From positions 1 through 32,453 of the forward strand of contig JAGXRX010000031.1 in the NCBI GenBank assembly GCA_018335655.1: 32,453 nt of DNA, given 5' to 3'. This document shows, in pieces, positions 16,924 through 25,266 of the stretch. Source of the DNA: Erysipelothrix sp. (lineage in GTDB: Bacteria; Bacillota_I; Bacilli_A; Erysipelotrichales; Erysipelotrichaceae). The notes beneath the pieces were generated by a model, which had not been told where the DNA came from, did not search any database, and saw nothing but the letters and a program-made list of their open reading frames with translations. Each line of letters opens with the position of its first letter. Position 1 is the stretch's first letter. The position numbers were made by a program, and so were the translations under genes.

Positions 16924-17774
16924 CTCCAGTATACCCACATATCTTGGGTTGGCGCAAGGGTGTTCATATAGACCAAATATCCGATAACACTCAATGCGAC
17001 GATCCAAGCTAATCCTTTCATTAAGCGATCACTATTTGTCGGAGCATGCTCAACATAATAAGTTCGTTTCTTTTGATGTCCAAATCCTCTTAAATCAAGG
17101 GCATTTGCAACTACTTCAACCTTATTAAATGAAGTTAATAAAAAAGGAATAAGTAGCGTAACATTACGCTTTAGTCTTTCTATTGGTGAAATCTTCTTTG
17201 CGTCTAGCTCAAGTCCTCGAGCTTGCAGTGATAACTTCATATTTTGAAAGTCATTGGCTAAATCTGGAATAAAGCGAAACGTTAAGCTTATAATTGCCGC
17301 AATCTTAGGAGGCACCTTCATGGATGCAAGTCCTGCCGCAAGCTGTGATGGTGTGATTGAAAAGATGAATACTAAAGATAAGATAAAGCTTGTAAAGATT
17401 TTAAAGAAGCGAACACTTAGATACCACACACTTTCAAGTGTTAGTACATATGAACCAATAGATGTAAGTGGTGTAGGATCACCAGAAATATAAACCGATC
17501 CAATATTAGGATCTACTAACCAAAACAACACAATATTCAAAGCATTTAAAGTCACAAAGAAGATTAAAGATGCCTTAACAATTGTTTTATTGGGATGAAG
17601 TGATCGCAGTGAGATCACACTCACGACTAAGATAGGAAATAAGATTCTTAAATCAAAAGACATTAAAACAGCAATAAGTAATGCTACAAATAATGGTACT
17701 TTCACAGAACCATTAAGGCGTCCTAGAAACGTATCACTTGGTTTAAAATTGATAAGCATTGTGTTATTGGCCAT
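16920..17774 (-). CDS. ECF transporter transmembrane component EcfT
   Basis: A 284-aa membrane protein with about five to six hydrophobic segments and the EcfT signature region FQNMKLSLQARGLELDAKK, followed by NALDLRGFG, the two Ala-Arg-Gly-like coupling helices that contact the ATPases. The start is the ATG at 17774, 7 bases after AAGGAG, inside the last codons of the ATPase gene. It pairs with the adjacent ATPase and S component. Each ECF part is present, so this is a dedicated (group I) transporter rather than a shared module. Confidence 0.9.
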   Translation of the reverse strand: MANNTMLINFKPSDTFLGRLNGSVKVPLFVALLIAVLMSFDLRILFPILVVSVISLRSLHPNKTIVKASLIFFVTLNALNIVLFWLVDPNIGSVYISGDPTPLTSIGSYVLTLESVWYLSVRFFKIFTSFILSLVFIFSITPSQLAAGLASMKVPPKIAAIISLTFRFIPDLANDFQNMKLSLQARGLELDAKKISPIERLKRNVTLLIPFLLTSFNKVEVVANALDLRGFGHQKKRTYYVEHAPTNSDRLMKGLAWIVALSVIGYLVYMNTLAPTQDMWVYWR

Positions 17775-19443
17775 GATTAAACTCCTTAATGAAATGCAGT
17801 GCCAATGTAGCGGGATCATGTCCACTTAAGGTTGCTAGTTCGAGTAGTGAGGTAGGTCGAAGTGATGCTTGATTTAACAAGGCATCATTGGATAATGCTT
17901 TATATGTTGGTCCATCATAGATTAGACTTCCTTTAGAAAACACTAATGCACGATCTGTATATTCCATCGCAAGATGCATATCATGAGTTATAAAAACAAA
18001 AGCTAGATTTGTGCTTTCATGAAGTGATTGCAGAAATGACATGATTTCAGTGTAATGTGCATAATCTTGTCCTGCCGTCGGTTCATCAAGGATTAAAACA
18101 TCAGGAGACAATGCAAGAATAGAAGCTACTGTTAAGCGTTTCTTTTGACCATAACTTAAAGCATTAACTGGCCAACGTCGCATGCTCTTTAGATCTGTCA
18201 TGATAAGGACTTCAAGAAGTCGCTCTTGAATAAATGCTTCATCAGTATGACGAAGCCTTAACGCGAAAAGAATCTCTTCTTCAACACTTTGCTTCACAAT
18301 CATTTGATTTGGATTTTGCATGACATATCCAATATGTAATCCTATTTGCGCAATGCTCATGCCATTAATATCTTGATCTTTCACATGAATATTCCCTGAT
18401 AATGGACGTAGTATCCCACTTGCTAACTTTGCGATGGTAGATTTTCCTGCACCATTTTCACCCATAAGCGCAATACGCTCACCTCGACGAATTGAAAAGC
18501 TCACATCCTTGATTAATGGTCTTTCATCATATTGAAAAGAAACATGATTTAATCGAAGGACTTCTTCTTCATGGTTAACAACTTCTTCATAGGTTATTGC
18601 AGGGAGTGTAAAGGAAGGAAACCTTAAAGAATGAAGTGGATGCCAAATCTTTTGTGTATCCAGTTTTACTTTAAATGTACTTAATGCTTGAAGATATAAT
18701 GGTTCTCGTAAACCATACCTAAGACAAAGACGTGTTTTAAGTAATGTGTCAACATCTCCATCAAAGACGATTCGTCCTTCATGCATGACGACGACTCGAT
18801 CAACAGGTTTAATTAAGACATCTTCAAAGCGATGTTCGATAATAATCATTGTTTTTCCACTTTCGTGAAGTTCATCAATAAGTTCAATCGCAGCTTTAGC
18901 CGACTGAGGATCTAAACTTGCTAGGGGCTCATCAAAAAGTAATCCCTTAACATCATCATGAAGAACTCCAGCTAAAGCTACTTTTTGCTTCTGTCCTCCA
19001 GATAATTGAAATGGCACTTGTGCTAAAAAATCATGCATTCCTACTTTTGAGGTTGCTTCTTTAACTTTCTCAACCATCACAGGTTTAGTAAAGTTTTGAT
19101 TTTCTAACACAAAAGCAACATCCTCTGCCACAGATAAAGCCACAAACTGAGCATCTGAGTCTTGTAGAATAGAACCAAGTTGTTGACCTATTTTAAATAG
19201 TGAGAGGGATGTTGAAGGTTTATCCATGATGATACACTCACCTTGGATTTCACCTTTATATGAAAACGGAATAAGACCGTTCATACAATGCATGAGCGTA
19301 CTTTTACCTGATCCACTTTGTCCTAAAATAAGTACCTTCTCTCCTTCATAAATCGTGAGATTGATATCATATAAGGTTGGCTCACGTTGTGAGTCATAGC
19401 GAAACGTAAAGTTATTGAATTGTATGAACGATCTTTTTGTCAT
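17764..19443 (-). CDS. ECF transporter fused double ATPase
   Basis: A 559-aa protein with two ABC ATPase domains in one chain (A1A2 fusion). First domain: Walker A GQSGSGKST, signature LSGGQKQ, Walker B GLLFDEPLASLDP. Second domain (from about 300): GENGAGKST, LSYGQKKR, VLILDEPTAGQD, and H-loop THD. Fused ATPases are common in dedicated ECF systems for thiamine precursors, methionine precursors and others. It starts 3 bases after the S component stop and overlaps EcfT by 11 nt. Confidence 0.92.
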   Translation of the reverse strand: MTKRSFIQFNNFTFRYDSQREPTLYDINLTIYEGEKVLILGQSGSGKSTLMHCMNGLIPFSYKGEIQGECIIMDKPSTSLSLFKIGQQLGSILQDSDAQFVALSVAEDVAFVLENQNFTKPVMVEKVKEATSKVGMHDFLAQVPFQLSGGQKQKVALAGVLHDDVKGLLFDEPLASLDPQSAKAAIELIDELHESGKTMIIIEHRFEDVLIKPVDRVVVMHEGRIVFDGDVDTLLKTRLCLRYGLREPLYLQALSTFKVKLDTQKIWHPLHSLRFPSFTLPAITYEEVVNHEEEVLRLNHVSFQYDERPLIKDVSFSIRRGERIALMGENGAGKSTIAKLASGILRPLSGNIHVKDQDINGMSIAQIGLHIGYVMQNPNQMIVKQSVEEEILFALRLRHTDEAFIQERLLEVLIMTDLKSMRRWPVNALSYGQKKRLTVASILALSPDVLILDEPTAGQDYAHYTEIMSFLQSLHESTNLAFVFITHDMHLAMEYTDRALVFSKGSLIYDGPTYKALSNDALLNQASLRPTSLLELATLSGHDPATLALHFIKEFNHGQ

Positions 19444-19446
19444 GTG

Positions 19447-20016
19447 TTACTCTTTTGTTAAGTTATTGGAAGAAGCGAAGACTTTTGATAATGCAAATAA
19501 TAAAGGTACACCTCCAACGATAAGTACTACTGAGTTAGAGATACCAGCTGCCCAAGCTTGTGCTAATGTAACTGTGAGTTCACCACCATAAAGTAGAAGT
19601 GTTACAACAGGAGTCACTAGACCAAAGCCTACAAAGTTACCTACAAAGCCACAAATTACGAAGATTACCGCATGAACAACTGTAAACTTGCCTTTAGTAA
19701 TGACTGCGCCATAGACAGGAAGTAGTCCAATGAAGAAACCTAAGACTGCGTTTCCAACACTCCAGTCAAACCAGTAACCCCAAGCACCAATAAAGTCTGC
19801 GACAACGTTACCAAGACCAGCCGCTACTGCAGCAGGAAGTGGACCAAAGAGTGCTCCTACAACCACTGGTACTAAGAATGCTGTAGTTAGACGTGTATTG
19901 GTAAATACAGTAATACCACCATATACCATTAGAACCCCAAACAATGCTGCACCAAGTGCAACGCCGACGATGGTTTTTGTATTCCAATCACCAAGTATAA
20001 GTTTTGCTGTTTTCAT
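19447..20016 (-). CDS. ECF transporter substrate-binding S component (methionine/SAM-related, MtsT-like)
   Basis: A 189-aa, about six-helix membrane protein with the form of an ECF S component: GVALGAALFGVLMVYGG near the N-terminus, and Gly/Ala-rich helices such as PVVVGALFGPLPAAVAAGLGNVVADFIG with Trp-rich YWFDW loop. The start follows AAGGAGG. The Met T-box leader and two SAM hydrolase genes in the operon suggest that the ligand is SAM, methionine or a precursor; the MtsT family (predicted methionine precursor transporters) is the nearest known idea. Substrate assignment is inference from context only. Confidence 0.75.
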   Translation of the reverse strand: MKTAKLILGDWNTKTIVGVALGAALFGVLMVYGGITVFTNTRLTTAFLVPVVVGALFGPLPAAVAAGLGNVVADFIGAWGYWFDWSVGNAVLGFFIGLLPVYGAVITKGKFTVVHAVIFVICGFVGNFVGFGLVTPVVTLLLYGGELTVTLAQAWAAGISNSVVLIVGGVPLLFALSKVFASSNNLTKE

Positions 20017-20036
20017 GTTCTTTCCTCCTTGAAAAC

Positions 20037-20280
20037 GTAAAAGCCCTCAACCATAAGGACGAGGGCTTGTCGTGTTACCACCTTAATTTGTTTATGTTGC
20101 CATAAACCTTGTAAAGACCTTTTAATGGTCTCTATCGCTGTAACGGGCGCCCCGAGAAAAGCTACACGCATTTTCATGCTTCACTTGTCTAGCTCATAGG
20201 TCATGTTCATCTATCCTGCTTCCTCTTTGCACCACTACCGAGTTCTCTTTAAGTTCAGGATATGACTACTCATCCTAATC
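20037..20280 (-). ncRNA. T-box riboswitch, methionine specifier
   Basis: The minus-strand leader has all T-box parts: stem I with GAGTAG (AGTA-type turn) and a GGTG apical motif, the specifier loop GAAC-ATG-ACC with ATG at 20204-20202, the T-box AAGGTGGTAACACG (20084-20071), and a terminator AAGCCCTC/GAGGGCTT followed by TTTTACG (20068-20037). The flanking helices ATCCTG/CAGGAT and TAGG/CCTA place ATG exactly in the specifier position, indicating tRNA-Met. Uncharged tRNA-Met would allow read-through into the ECF and SAM hydrolase genes. Confidence 0.9.
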
Positions 20281-20297
20281 ATTGCATTTATGAAAGA

Positions 20298-20326
20298 ATT
20301 ATAGATAGTTTATGTTTGAATGTCAA
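20298..20326 (-). promoter_or_regulatory. Consensus promoter of the T-box/ECF operon
   Basis: Perfect TTGACA (20326-20321), 17-bp spacer and perfect TATAAT (20303-20298), 18 bases before T-box stem I. Such a strong promoter fits control by attenuation. Confidence 0.9.
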
Positions 20327-20385
20327 ACGTTTTGTTTAATGAGAGCAAACCTTTGTTGTAAAATATGGGATTGTGTGAGTTATGC

Positions 20386-20414
20386 TTTTCAATTAATGTC
20401 CCTTCATGTATAAT
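20386..20414 (+). promoter_or_regulatory. Promoter of the small membrane protein
   Basis: TTTTCA (20386-20391, four of six), 17-bp spacer and TATAAT (20409-20414). It diverges from the ECF promoter. The 20017-20435 stretch without genes is taken up by the T-box and these two promoters. Confidence 0.65.
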
Positions 20415-20435
20415 ATGACTAGTGAGGTAACCAGC

Positions 20436-20906
20436 ATGTGCGAACAAGTCCAAGCATTACTAAAAACAAAACGATACATCCTACAAATGATAGGATTCTT
20501 TATATTCTTTATGGTGATCTACACGATGCTTGATGGCTTTAATATGTCCTATGCATCAATGAGAGAAAACTTTGGATCATCCTTAGTCTACACCAACATT
20601 AGTCTTAATGTTGTGATGGCATTGTTAACTGCATTACTGCTTAATATGAGCACTGCAAATGCTGCATTAAAAGGAGGTAAGGAAACAAAAGGTTCTAATC
20701 TTGGTTTCTTCTCTGTATTATTTGGAGTCTTAACTTATGGTTGTACACCATGTGTTATTGCTTTCTTTGGAAGTATTGGTATTGCCTTCTCAGTCATTGC
20801 TTTACCATTAGGTGGTTTACCTTATAAGTTTATTTCTTTATTTCTAATTATTCTTGGACTTTGGTGGTCACGAAGAGAAATACGAACATCAACTTGTCCA
20901 ATCTAG
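20436..20906 (+). CDS. Small polytopic membrane protein with a CxxC motif, function unknown
   Basis: I do not recognise this 156-aa protein. It has about four to five hydrophobic segments (YILQMIGFFIFFMVIYTML; SLNVVMALLTALLL; FFSVLFGVLTYGCTPCVIAFFGSIGIAFSVIALPLG; FISLFLIILGLWW) and a Cys-x-x-Cys pair (GCTPC) inside or at the edge of the third. A third Cys lies near each end. A thiol/disulfide or metal role is possible. The start is the ATG at 20436, 8 bases after GAGG; the upstream in-frame ATG at 20406 overlaps the -10 box. A terminator follows, so it is a single gene, although the thiol-related CoA-disulfide reductase comes next on the same strand. Confidence 0.75.
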   Translation: MCEQVQALLKTKRYILQMIGFFIFFMVIYTMLDGFNMSYASMRENFGSSLVYTNISLNVVMALLTALLLNMSTANAALKGGKETKGSNLGFFSVLFGVLTYGCTPCVIAFFGSIGIAFSVIALPLGGLPYKFISLFLIILGLWWSRREIRTSTCPI

Positions 20907-20909
20907 TTG

Positions 20910-20938
20910 ATACTGTGAGCTTCACAGTATTTTTTTTG
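20910..20938 (+). terminator. Terminator of the small membrane protein gene
   Basis: Arms ATACTGTGA and TCACAGTAT with loop GCT, followed by T8. Confidence 0.92.
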
Positions 20939-20940
20939 TG

Positions 20941-21028
20941 TCACTTAAGTGAAGTTTCTATTTGATATATAACGTTTAATGATTTAGTGCTAGAATTATA
21001 TTGTGAATAAAATCACTTTCAGTGTGAT
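20941..21028. promoter_or_regulatory. Operator-like inverted repeats before the CoA-disulfide reductase fusion
   Basis: A perfect 12-bp palindrome TCACTTAAGTGA lies at 20941-20952. Between the start codon and a weak AT-rich promoter region, TGTGA-N6-TCACT (21002-21017) overlaps ATCAC-N7-GTGAT (21012-21028). TGTGA-N6-TCACA is the form bound by Crp/Fnr-type regulators. No regulator gene is in the window, so the binding protein is unknown. Confidence 0.4.
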
Positions 21029-21045
21029 GCTGAACAAGAGGAACT

Positions 21046-23505
21046 ATGGACAAAAGAAAAATTGTTATTATTGGTGGAGTAGCCGGTGGAGCTACTGCAG
21101 CTGCAAAACTACGTCGATTAAGCGAAAAAGATGAAATTATTATTTTTGAAAAAGATGAGTATATTTCTTTTGCGAACTGTGGTCTACCCTATTATATTGG
21201 TAATGTCATTACAGATCGTAGTAAACTACTTGTTCAAACTGTAGAAGGAATGAGCAAACGTTTTAATCTTGATATTCGCAATTTAAGTGAAGTTACTTCA
21301 ATTGATCGTGTCAAAAAAGAAGTTCATGTTCGAAAATCAAGTGGTGTAGAATATCAAGAAAGCTATGACATCCTTATCCTCTCTCCTGGTGCATCCCCTA
21401 TTGTTCCACCTATCCCAGGTCTAAAAGAATCAAGTAATGTATTTATACTACGCAATATTCCCCACATGGATGCCATAGTTGACTTCATTAAAGCAAAACA
21501 ACCTAAGAAAGCTACTGTCATTGGTGGTGGTTTCATTGGGGTTGAAATGGCAGAGAATTTAATAGAAAGAGGTTTAGAAGTTACTTTAGTAGATATGGCT
21601 GATCAAGTCCTTGCCCCTGTCGATTATGAAATGTCTCAGCTTGTTCATGAAGAGCTCACCCGTCATGGAGTACGTTTGGTCTTGAAAGATGGTGTTAAAT
21701 CATTTCACCAACAAGGACGAGTTGTTGAAACACAGTCTGGTTTAATGATTGATTCAGATATCATTATCTTAGCAATCGGTGTTACTTCTGAGATTAGACT
21801 TGCCAAGGATGCAGGACTAGAGATTGGTGATTTAAAGGGAATTCTTGTGGATGAACACTTAAGAACAAGTGACCCTAGTATTTATGCTTTAGGTGATGCT
21901 ATTGAAGTTAAATCACGTGTTAATGGGTTACAAACAAAGATTCCCCTTGCATGGCCAGCAAATCGTCAAGGTGTAGTGGTGGCGAATGTCATTCATGGTG
22001 TTGAAGATTTCTATCCAGGTTCTTTTGGTACGGCAGTGGCAAAGGTTTTTGATTTAACGGTTGCATCTACTGGTTTGAATGAAAGACTATGTAAGGCTCA
22101 AAACATTCCTTATCAAGTGGTTCATGTGAATCGTAATAATCATGCTTCTTATTATCCAGGAGCAACTTCCATGATTCTTAAACTTGTATTCTCTTCTGTT
22201 GATGGAACCATCTATGGAGCACAAGCTATTGGTCAAGAAGGAACAGAAAAACGTATTGATGTAATCGCAACCGCAATGGCAGGTGGTTTGAAAGTTAAAG
22301 ATTTAGTTAATCTAGAGTTATCTTATGCTCCACCATACTCAAGTGCAAAAGATCCAGTGAATATCCTAGGGTATGTTGCTACACATGTTTTTAATAAGAC
22401 ATATAAGACTTTACAATGGAATGAAGTGGATGAGCGTGTCAAACAAGGTCATGTCTTATTGGATGTAAGAACATCCCTTGAATATGATTTAGGACATATT
22501 CCTGGTTCAATAAATATTGATCTTGATGAACTCCGCCAAAATTTAAATCATTTACCACACGTTGATACTCCAATTATCGTGACATGTCAGGTAGGTCATC
22601 GTGGTTATCTAGCAATTCGTATTCTTCAAGAAAATGGGTTTACTCACCTTTACAACTTAGATGGTGGTTATCGCTTATATGAAGTGGGTCATCACGACTT
22701 CAACAATCCTTCAGGTATTACTGGTGTTGCGGAAGCGAAGTATGTTGATGAGCAAGTTATTGTTGCTTTACCTGATACTGATTTGGAAGTTATACATGTG
22801 GATGCTTGTGGTTTACAGTGTCCAGGTCCAATCTTAGAAACTTATAAAGCGATTGAAAAGATGGCACCTAATCAAGTTCTTCGTGTTGAATCGAGTGATT
22901 TTGGATTCTACTCAGATATTTCTAAATGGGCTGAGAAAACTGGTAATACTATGTTGGATGTTAAGATTGAAGGTAAAAAAGTAATCGCAACGCTTAAAAA
23001 AGGACAAGACAAACCAAGGTCTCAATCCACATCAAATGAGAATGCGACAATTGTATTATTCTCAGGAGAACTAGACAAAGCACTGGCAGCAATGGTTATT
23101 GCCAATGGGGCTGCATCAATGGGTAAGAAAGTGAGTGTATTTGCTACATTTTGGGGGTTAAACTTCTTAAGAAAAGAAGCTTATGTGAATGTTGAGAAAA
23201 CACTTGTTGAGAAGATGTTTGGAATGATGATGCCAAAAGGCGCGAATAAACTTCCATTATCTAAAATGCAAATGGGTGGTTTAGGTAAAGCCATGATGCT
23301 TAATGTCATGAAACAGAAAAATGTTGAAACACTTCCAAATCTTATGGCACAAGCCATGGAACTTGGAGTTGATTTTATTGCATGTACTATGAGTATGGAT
23401 GTCATGGGTATTAAAAAAGAAGAACTTATTGATGGTATTTCCTATGGTGGTGTCGCAACCTATCTTGCGGAAAGTGAAGATGCAGGGCTAACACTATTTA
23501 TATAA
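21046..23505 (+). CDS. CoA-disulfide reductase/rhodanese/TusA/DsrE fusion
   Basis: An 819-aa four-part protein for cytoplasmic persulfide or thiol redox work. Residues 1-450: FAD pyridine-nucleotide oxidoreductase of the CoADR/NADH-oxidase group, with GGVAGGATAAAKLRR, active Cys45 in SFANCGLPYY, and the NAD motif IGGGFIGVEMAE. About 460-550: rhodanese domain with DVRTSLEYDLGHIPGS and active Cys514 in TCQVGHRG. About 583-655: TusA/SirA-like domain with DACGLQCPGPI, Cys592 being the CPxP sulfur carrier. About 670-819: DsrE-type domain with Cys780 in IACTMSMDVMGI. Related CoADR-Rhd enzymes reduce CoA persulfide or polysulfide with NADH; the two extra carriers suggest that sulfur is passed along one chain. 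The start follows GAGG. It has no partner genes and is convergent to the nqr operon. Confidence 0.92.
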   Translation: MDKRKIVIIGGVAGGATAAAKLRRLSEKDEIIIFEKDEYISFANCGLPYYIGNVITDRSKLLVQTVEGMSKRFNLDIRNLSEVTSIDRVKKEVHVRKSSGVEYQESYDILILSPGASPIVPPIPGLKESSNVFILRNIPHMDAIVDFIKAKQPKKATVIGGGFIGVEMAENLIERGLEVTLVDMADQVLAPVDYEMSQLVHEELTRHGVRLVLKDGVKSFHQQGRVVETQSGLMIDSDIIILAIGVTSEIRLAKDAGLEIGDLKGILVDEHLRTSDPSIYALGDAIEVKSRVNGLQTKIPLAWPANRQGVVVANVIHGVEDFYPGSFGTAVAKVFDLTVASTGLNERLCKAQNIPYQVVHVNRNNHASYYPGATSMILKLVFSSVDGTIYGAQAIGQEGTEKRIDVIATAMAGGLKVKDLVNLELSYAPPYSSAKDPVNILGYVATHVFNKTYKTLQWNEVDERVKQGHVLLDVRTSLEYDLGHIPGSINIDLDELRQNLNHLPHVDTPIIVTCQVGHRGYLAIRILQENGFTHLYNLDGGYRLYEVGHHDFNNPSGITGVAEAKYVDEQVIVALPDTDLEVIHVDACGLQCPGPILETYKAIEKMAPNQVLRVESSDFGFYSDISKWAEKTGNTMLDVKIEGKKVIATLKKGQDKPRSQSTSNENATIVLFSGELDKALAAMVIANGAASMGKKVSVFATFWGLNFLRKEAYVNVEKTLVEKMFGMMMPKGANKLPLSKMQMGGLGKAMMLNVMKQKNVETLPNLMAQAMELGVDFIACTMSMDVMGIKKEELIDGISYGGVATYLAESEDAGLTLFI

Positions 23506-23543
23506 TTCATAAGATATGGTTTTTAGTTAACGTATCTATTAAA

Positions 23544-23575
23544 AAAGCCTTTCATCGAATTTGATGAAAGGCTTT
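23544..23575. terminator. Terminator between the fusion gene and the nqr operon
   Basis: Thirteen-base arms AAAGCCTTTCATC and GATGAAAGGCTTT with a six-base loop. On the minus strand it is followed by T6, ideal for nqrF; on the plus strand only TTTACT follows. Confidence 0.92.
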
Positions 23576-23581
23576 ACTATG

Positions 23582-24667
23582 TTATGAGAATTTATCAAAG
23601 TATACGTTATTATCTGAAATATCATGCTTTTTAAGCACTCGTGTACAAGCCGCAATCATACCTGGAGATCCACATAGATAAGCTTCCGCTTCACTTAAGT
23701 CTCCTACCATACGATCCACAACATCAGTAATTAGCCCTTTTTCACCTGTCCAGTTTTCTTCAGGAGTTGAATCTGAAAGAGCTGGGATATAAGTGAAGTT
23801 AGGAAATTCTTCTTGTAACTTCATGAATTCTTCAGTCATGTATAAATCTTTGGTTGTTTTTGCCCCAAAGAAGTATTTAACCTTACGCGGCATTCCTTGA
23901 TCTTTAAGCACTGACATAATTGCACGAATTGGAGCTTTTCCAGAGCCACCCGCAATGCAAATCATTTCTCTCTCATTTTCTTGAAGGTAGAAATGTCCAA
24001 ATGGTCCAGTCAGTGATACTTTATCACCCACTTCAAGTGCCTTATGAACATATGTCGTTGCTTGTCCTTTAGGAACCATACGAATAATCATTTCAATCAT
24101 CGTATTATCTTTAGGATTAGAAGCCATAGAGTATGCACGTGTGATTTCAATGCCTGGAACTTTAATCTGAGCATATTGGCCAGGTTTGAAATCAATAGTC
24201 TGACCATTTTGTAGTCTAAAGCGAACAAGTTTTGTATCGTATGTGAGATCTTCCATGTACTCTACAATAGTCTTAAACTCTTTAGCACTCAGTAGTCCCG
24301 GGGGGATCTCTATTTTCATATCCCCTCTCACCTTCACTTGGCAGGATAAGCGAACCCCAGATTCTTGTTCATCTTTGGAAAGTAATGGGAGTTCTGTAGG
24401 TAATATTTCTGTATTTCCACCATCAATCAATCTAAACTTACATGCACCACAAGTAGCTTTACCACCGCATGCGGAAGGAAGATGAATTCCTTCATTAGAT
24501 AATGTTGATAGTACTGAATCATCACCCATGACAGGGATAAGTGTATCATTATTAATAGTGATTGTTTTTTCGCCACCACCACCAAGAAGCTTATCAATAA
24601 AAATAAGTACAAGGGTAATAACAAGTAATACCCCGACTAGAACTAATGGTATTAATAGATATTGCAT
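23582..24667 (-). CDS. nqrF: Na+-NQR subunit F, NADH-oxidising flavoprotein
   Basis: A 361-aa NADH input module. One N-terminal membrane helix (about 3-28); plant-type 2Fe-2S domain with Cys67, 73, 76 and 109 (C-x5-C-x2-C-x32-C); FAD domain with RAYSMASN (177-184); NADH domain with AGGSGKAPIRAI and CGSPGMIAA; aromatic C-terminus YFDKFS. This is NqrF, not RnfB or RnfC, which have 4Fe-4S clusters or a Rossmann fold of another type. It is about 45 residues shorter than Vibrio NqrF, mainly in the FAD/NADH part. Last gene of the operon, 12 nt after nqrE, before a strong terminator. Confidence 0.95.
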   Translation of the reverse strand: MQYLLIPLVLVGVLLVITLVLIFIDKLLGGGGEKTITINNDTLIPVMGDDSVLSTLSNEGIHLPSACGGKATCGACKFRLIDGGNTEILPTELPLLSKDEQESGVRLSCQVKVRGDMKIEIPPGLLSAKEFKTIVEYMEDLTYDTKLVRFRLQNGQTIDFKPGQYAQIKVPGIEITRAYSMASNPKDNTMIEMIIRMVPKGQATTYVHKALEVGDKVSLTGPFGHFYLQENEREMICIAGGSGKAPIRAIMSVLKDQGMPRKVKYFFGAKTTKDLYMTEEFMKLQEEFPNFTYIPALSDSTPEENWTGEKGLITDVVDRMVGDLSEAEAYLCGSPGMIAACTRVLKKHDISDNNVYFDKFS

Positions 24668-24679
24668 AGCATCTACCTC

Positions 24680-25255
24680 CTAGAAACTAAGTCCAGTGAA
24701 CCCTAAGAAGGCCAAGGACAATATACCAAGCACTAAGAAGACAATGCCTTTTCCACCTAAACCACGTGGAATATCAGCATTTACTGCCATCTTTTCACGA
24801 ACACCTGCAACTAAGATAATCGCAAGCATCCAACCAACTGAAGAAGCAAATGAATATACTGCTGTTTCACTAAAAGTATAACTACGATTCACAAAGAATA
24901 AACTGACCGCTAAGACAACACAGTTTACTGTGATAAGTGGTAAGAAGATTCCAAATGAGTTATAAAGCTTTGGAAGATACTTATCCACAAAGATTTCTAA
25001 AACTTGAACCGTTGCGGCGATTGTAATAATAAAGACTAGTAAAGCTAGGTTTGTTGTTCCGGTTGCTTTAAGAAGAACATAAATAGGATAGTTAATAATC
25101 CCAGTTAATGTCACCACAAACACAACAGCTAAGCCCATCCCAGTTGCATTCTTCACATTCGTGGAAATTGCAATAAGGGGACACATTCCTAAGATGAATG
25201 TTAAGGCAATGTTATTGCTAAGAATCGAGGTAATTGCTAAATCAAGTAAGTTCAT
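24680..25255 (-). CDS. nqrE: Na+-NQR subunit E
   Basis: A 191-aa, six-helix membrane subunit. LGMCPLIA (Cys about 24) and FLPLITVNCVVL (Cys about 112) supply two of the four cysteines that hold the intramembrane 2Fe-2S cluster shared with NqrD. SSVGWMLAIILVAGVREKM and the ADIPRGLGGKGIVF tail follow NqrE rather than RnfA wording. Paralogue of NqrD with opposite topology. It starts 11 nt after nqrD. Confidence 0.93.
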   Translation of the reverse strand: MNLLDLAITSILSNNIALTFILGMCPLIAISTNVKNATGMGLAVVFVVTLTGIINYPIYVLLKATGTTNLALLVFIITIAATVQVLEIFVDKYLPKLYNSFGIFLPLITVNCVVLAVSLFFVNRSYTFSETAVYSFASSVGWMLAIILVAGVREKMAVNADIPRGLGGKGIVFLVLGILSLAFLGFTGLSF

Positions 25256-25266
25256 AGTGACCTCCC

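Noticed and set aside
20406-20435. Upstream ATG for the small membrane protein
   Set aside because: It overlaps the TATAAT box and lacks a ribosome site; ATG at 20436 has GAGG at 8 bases.
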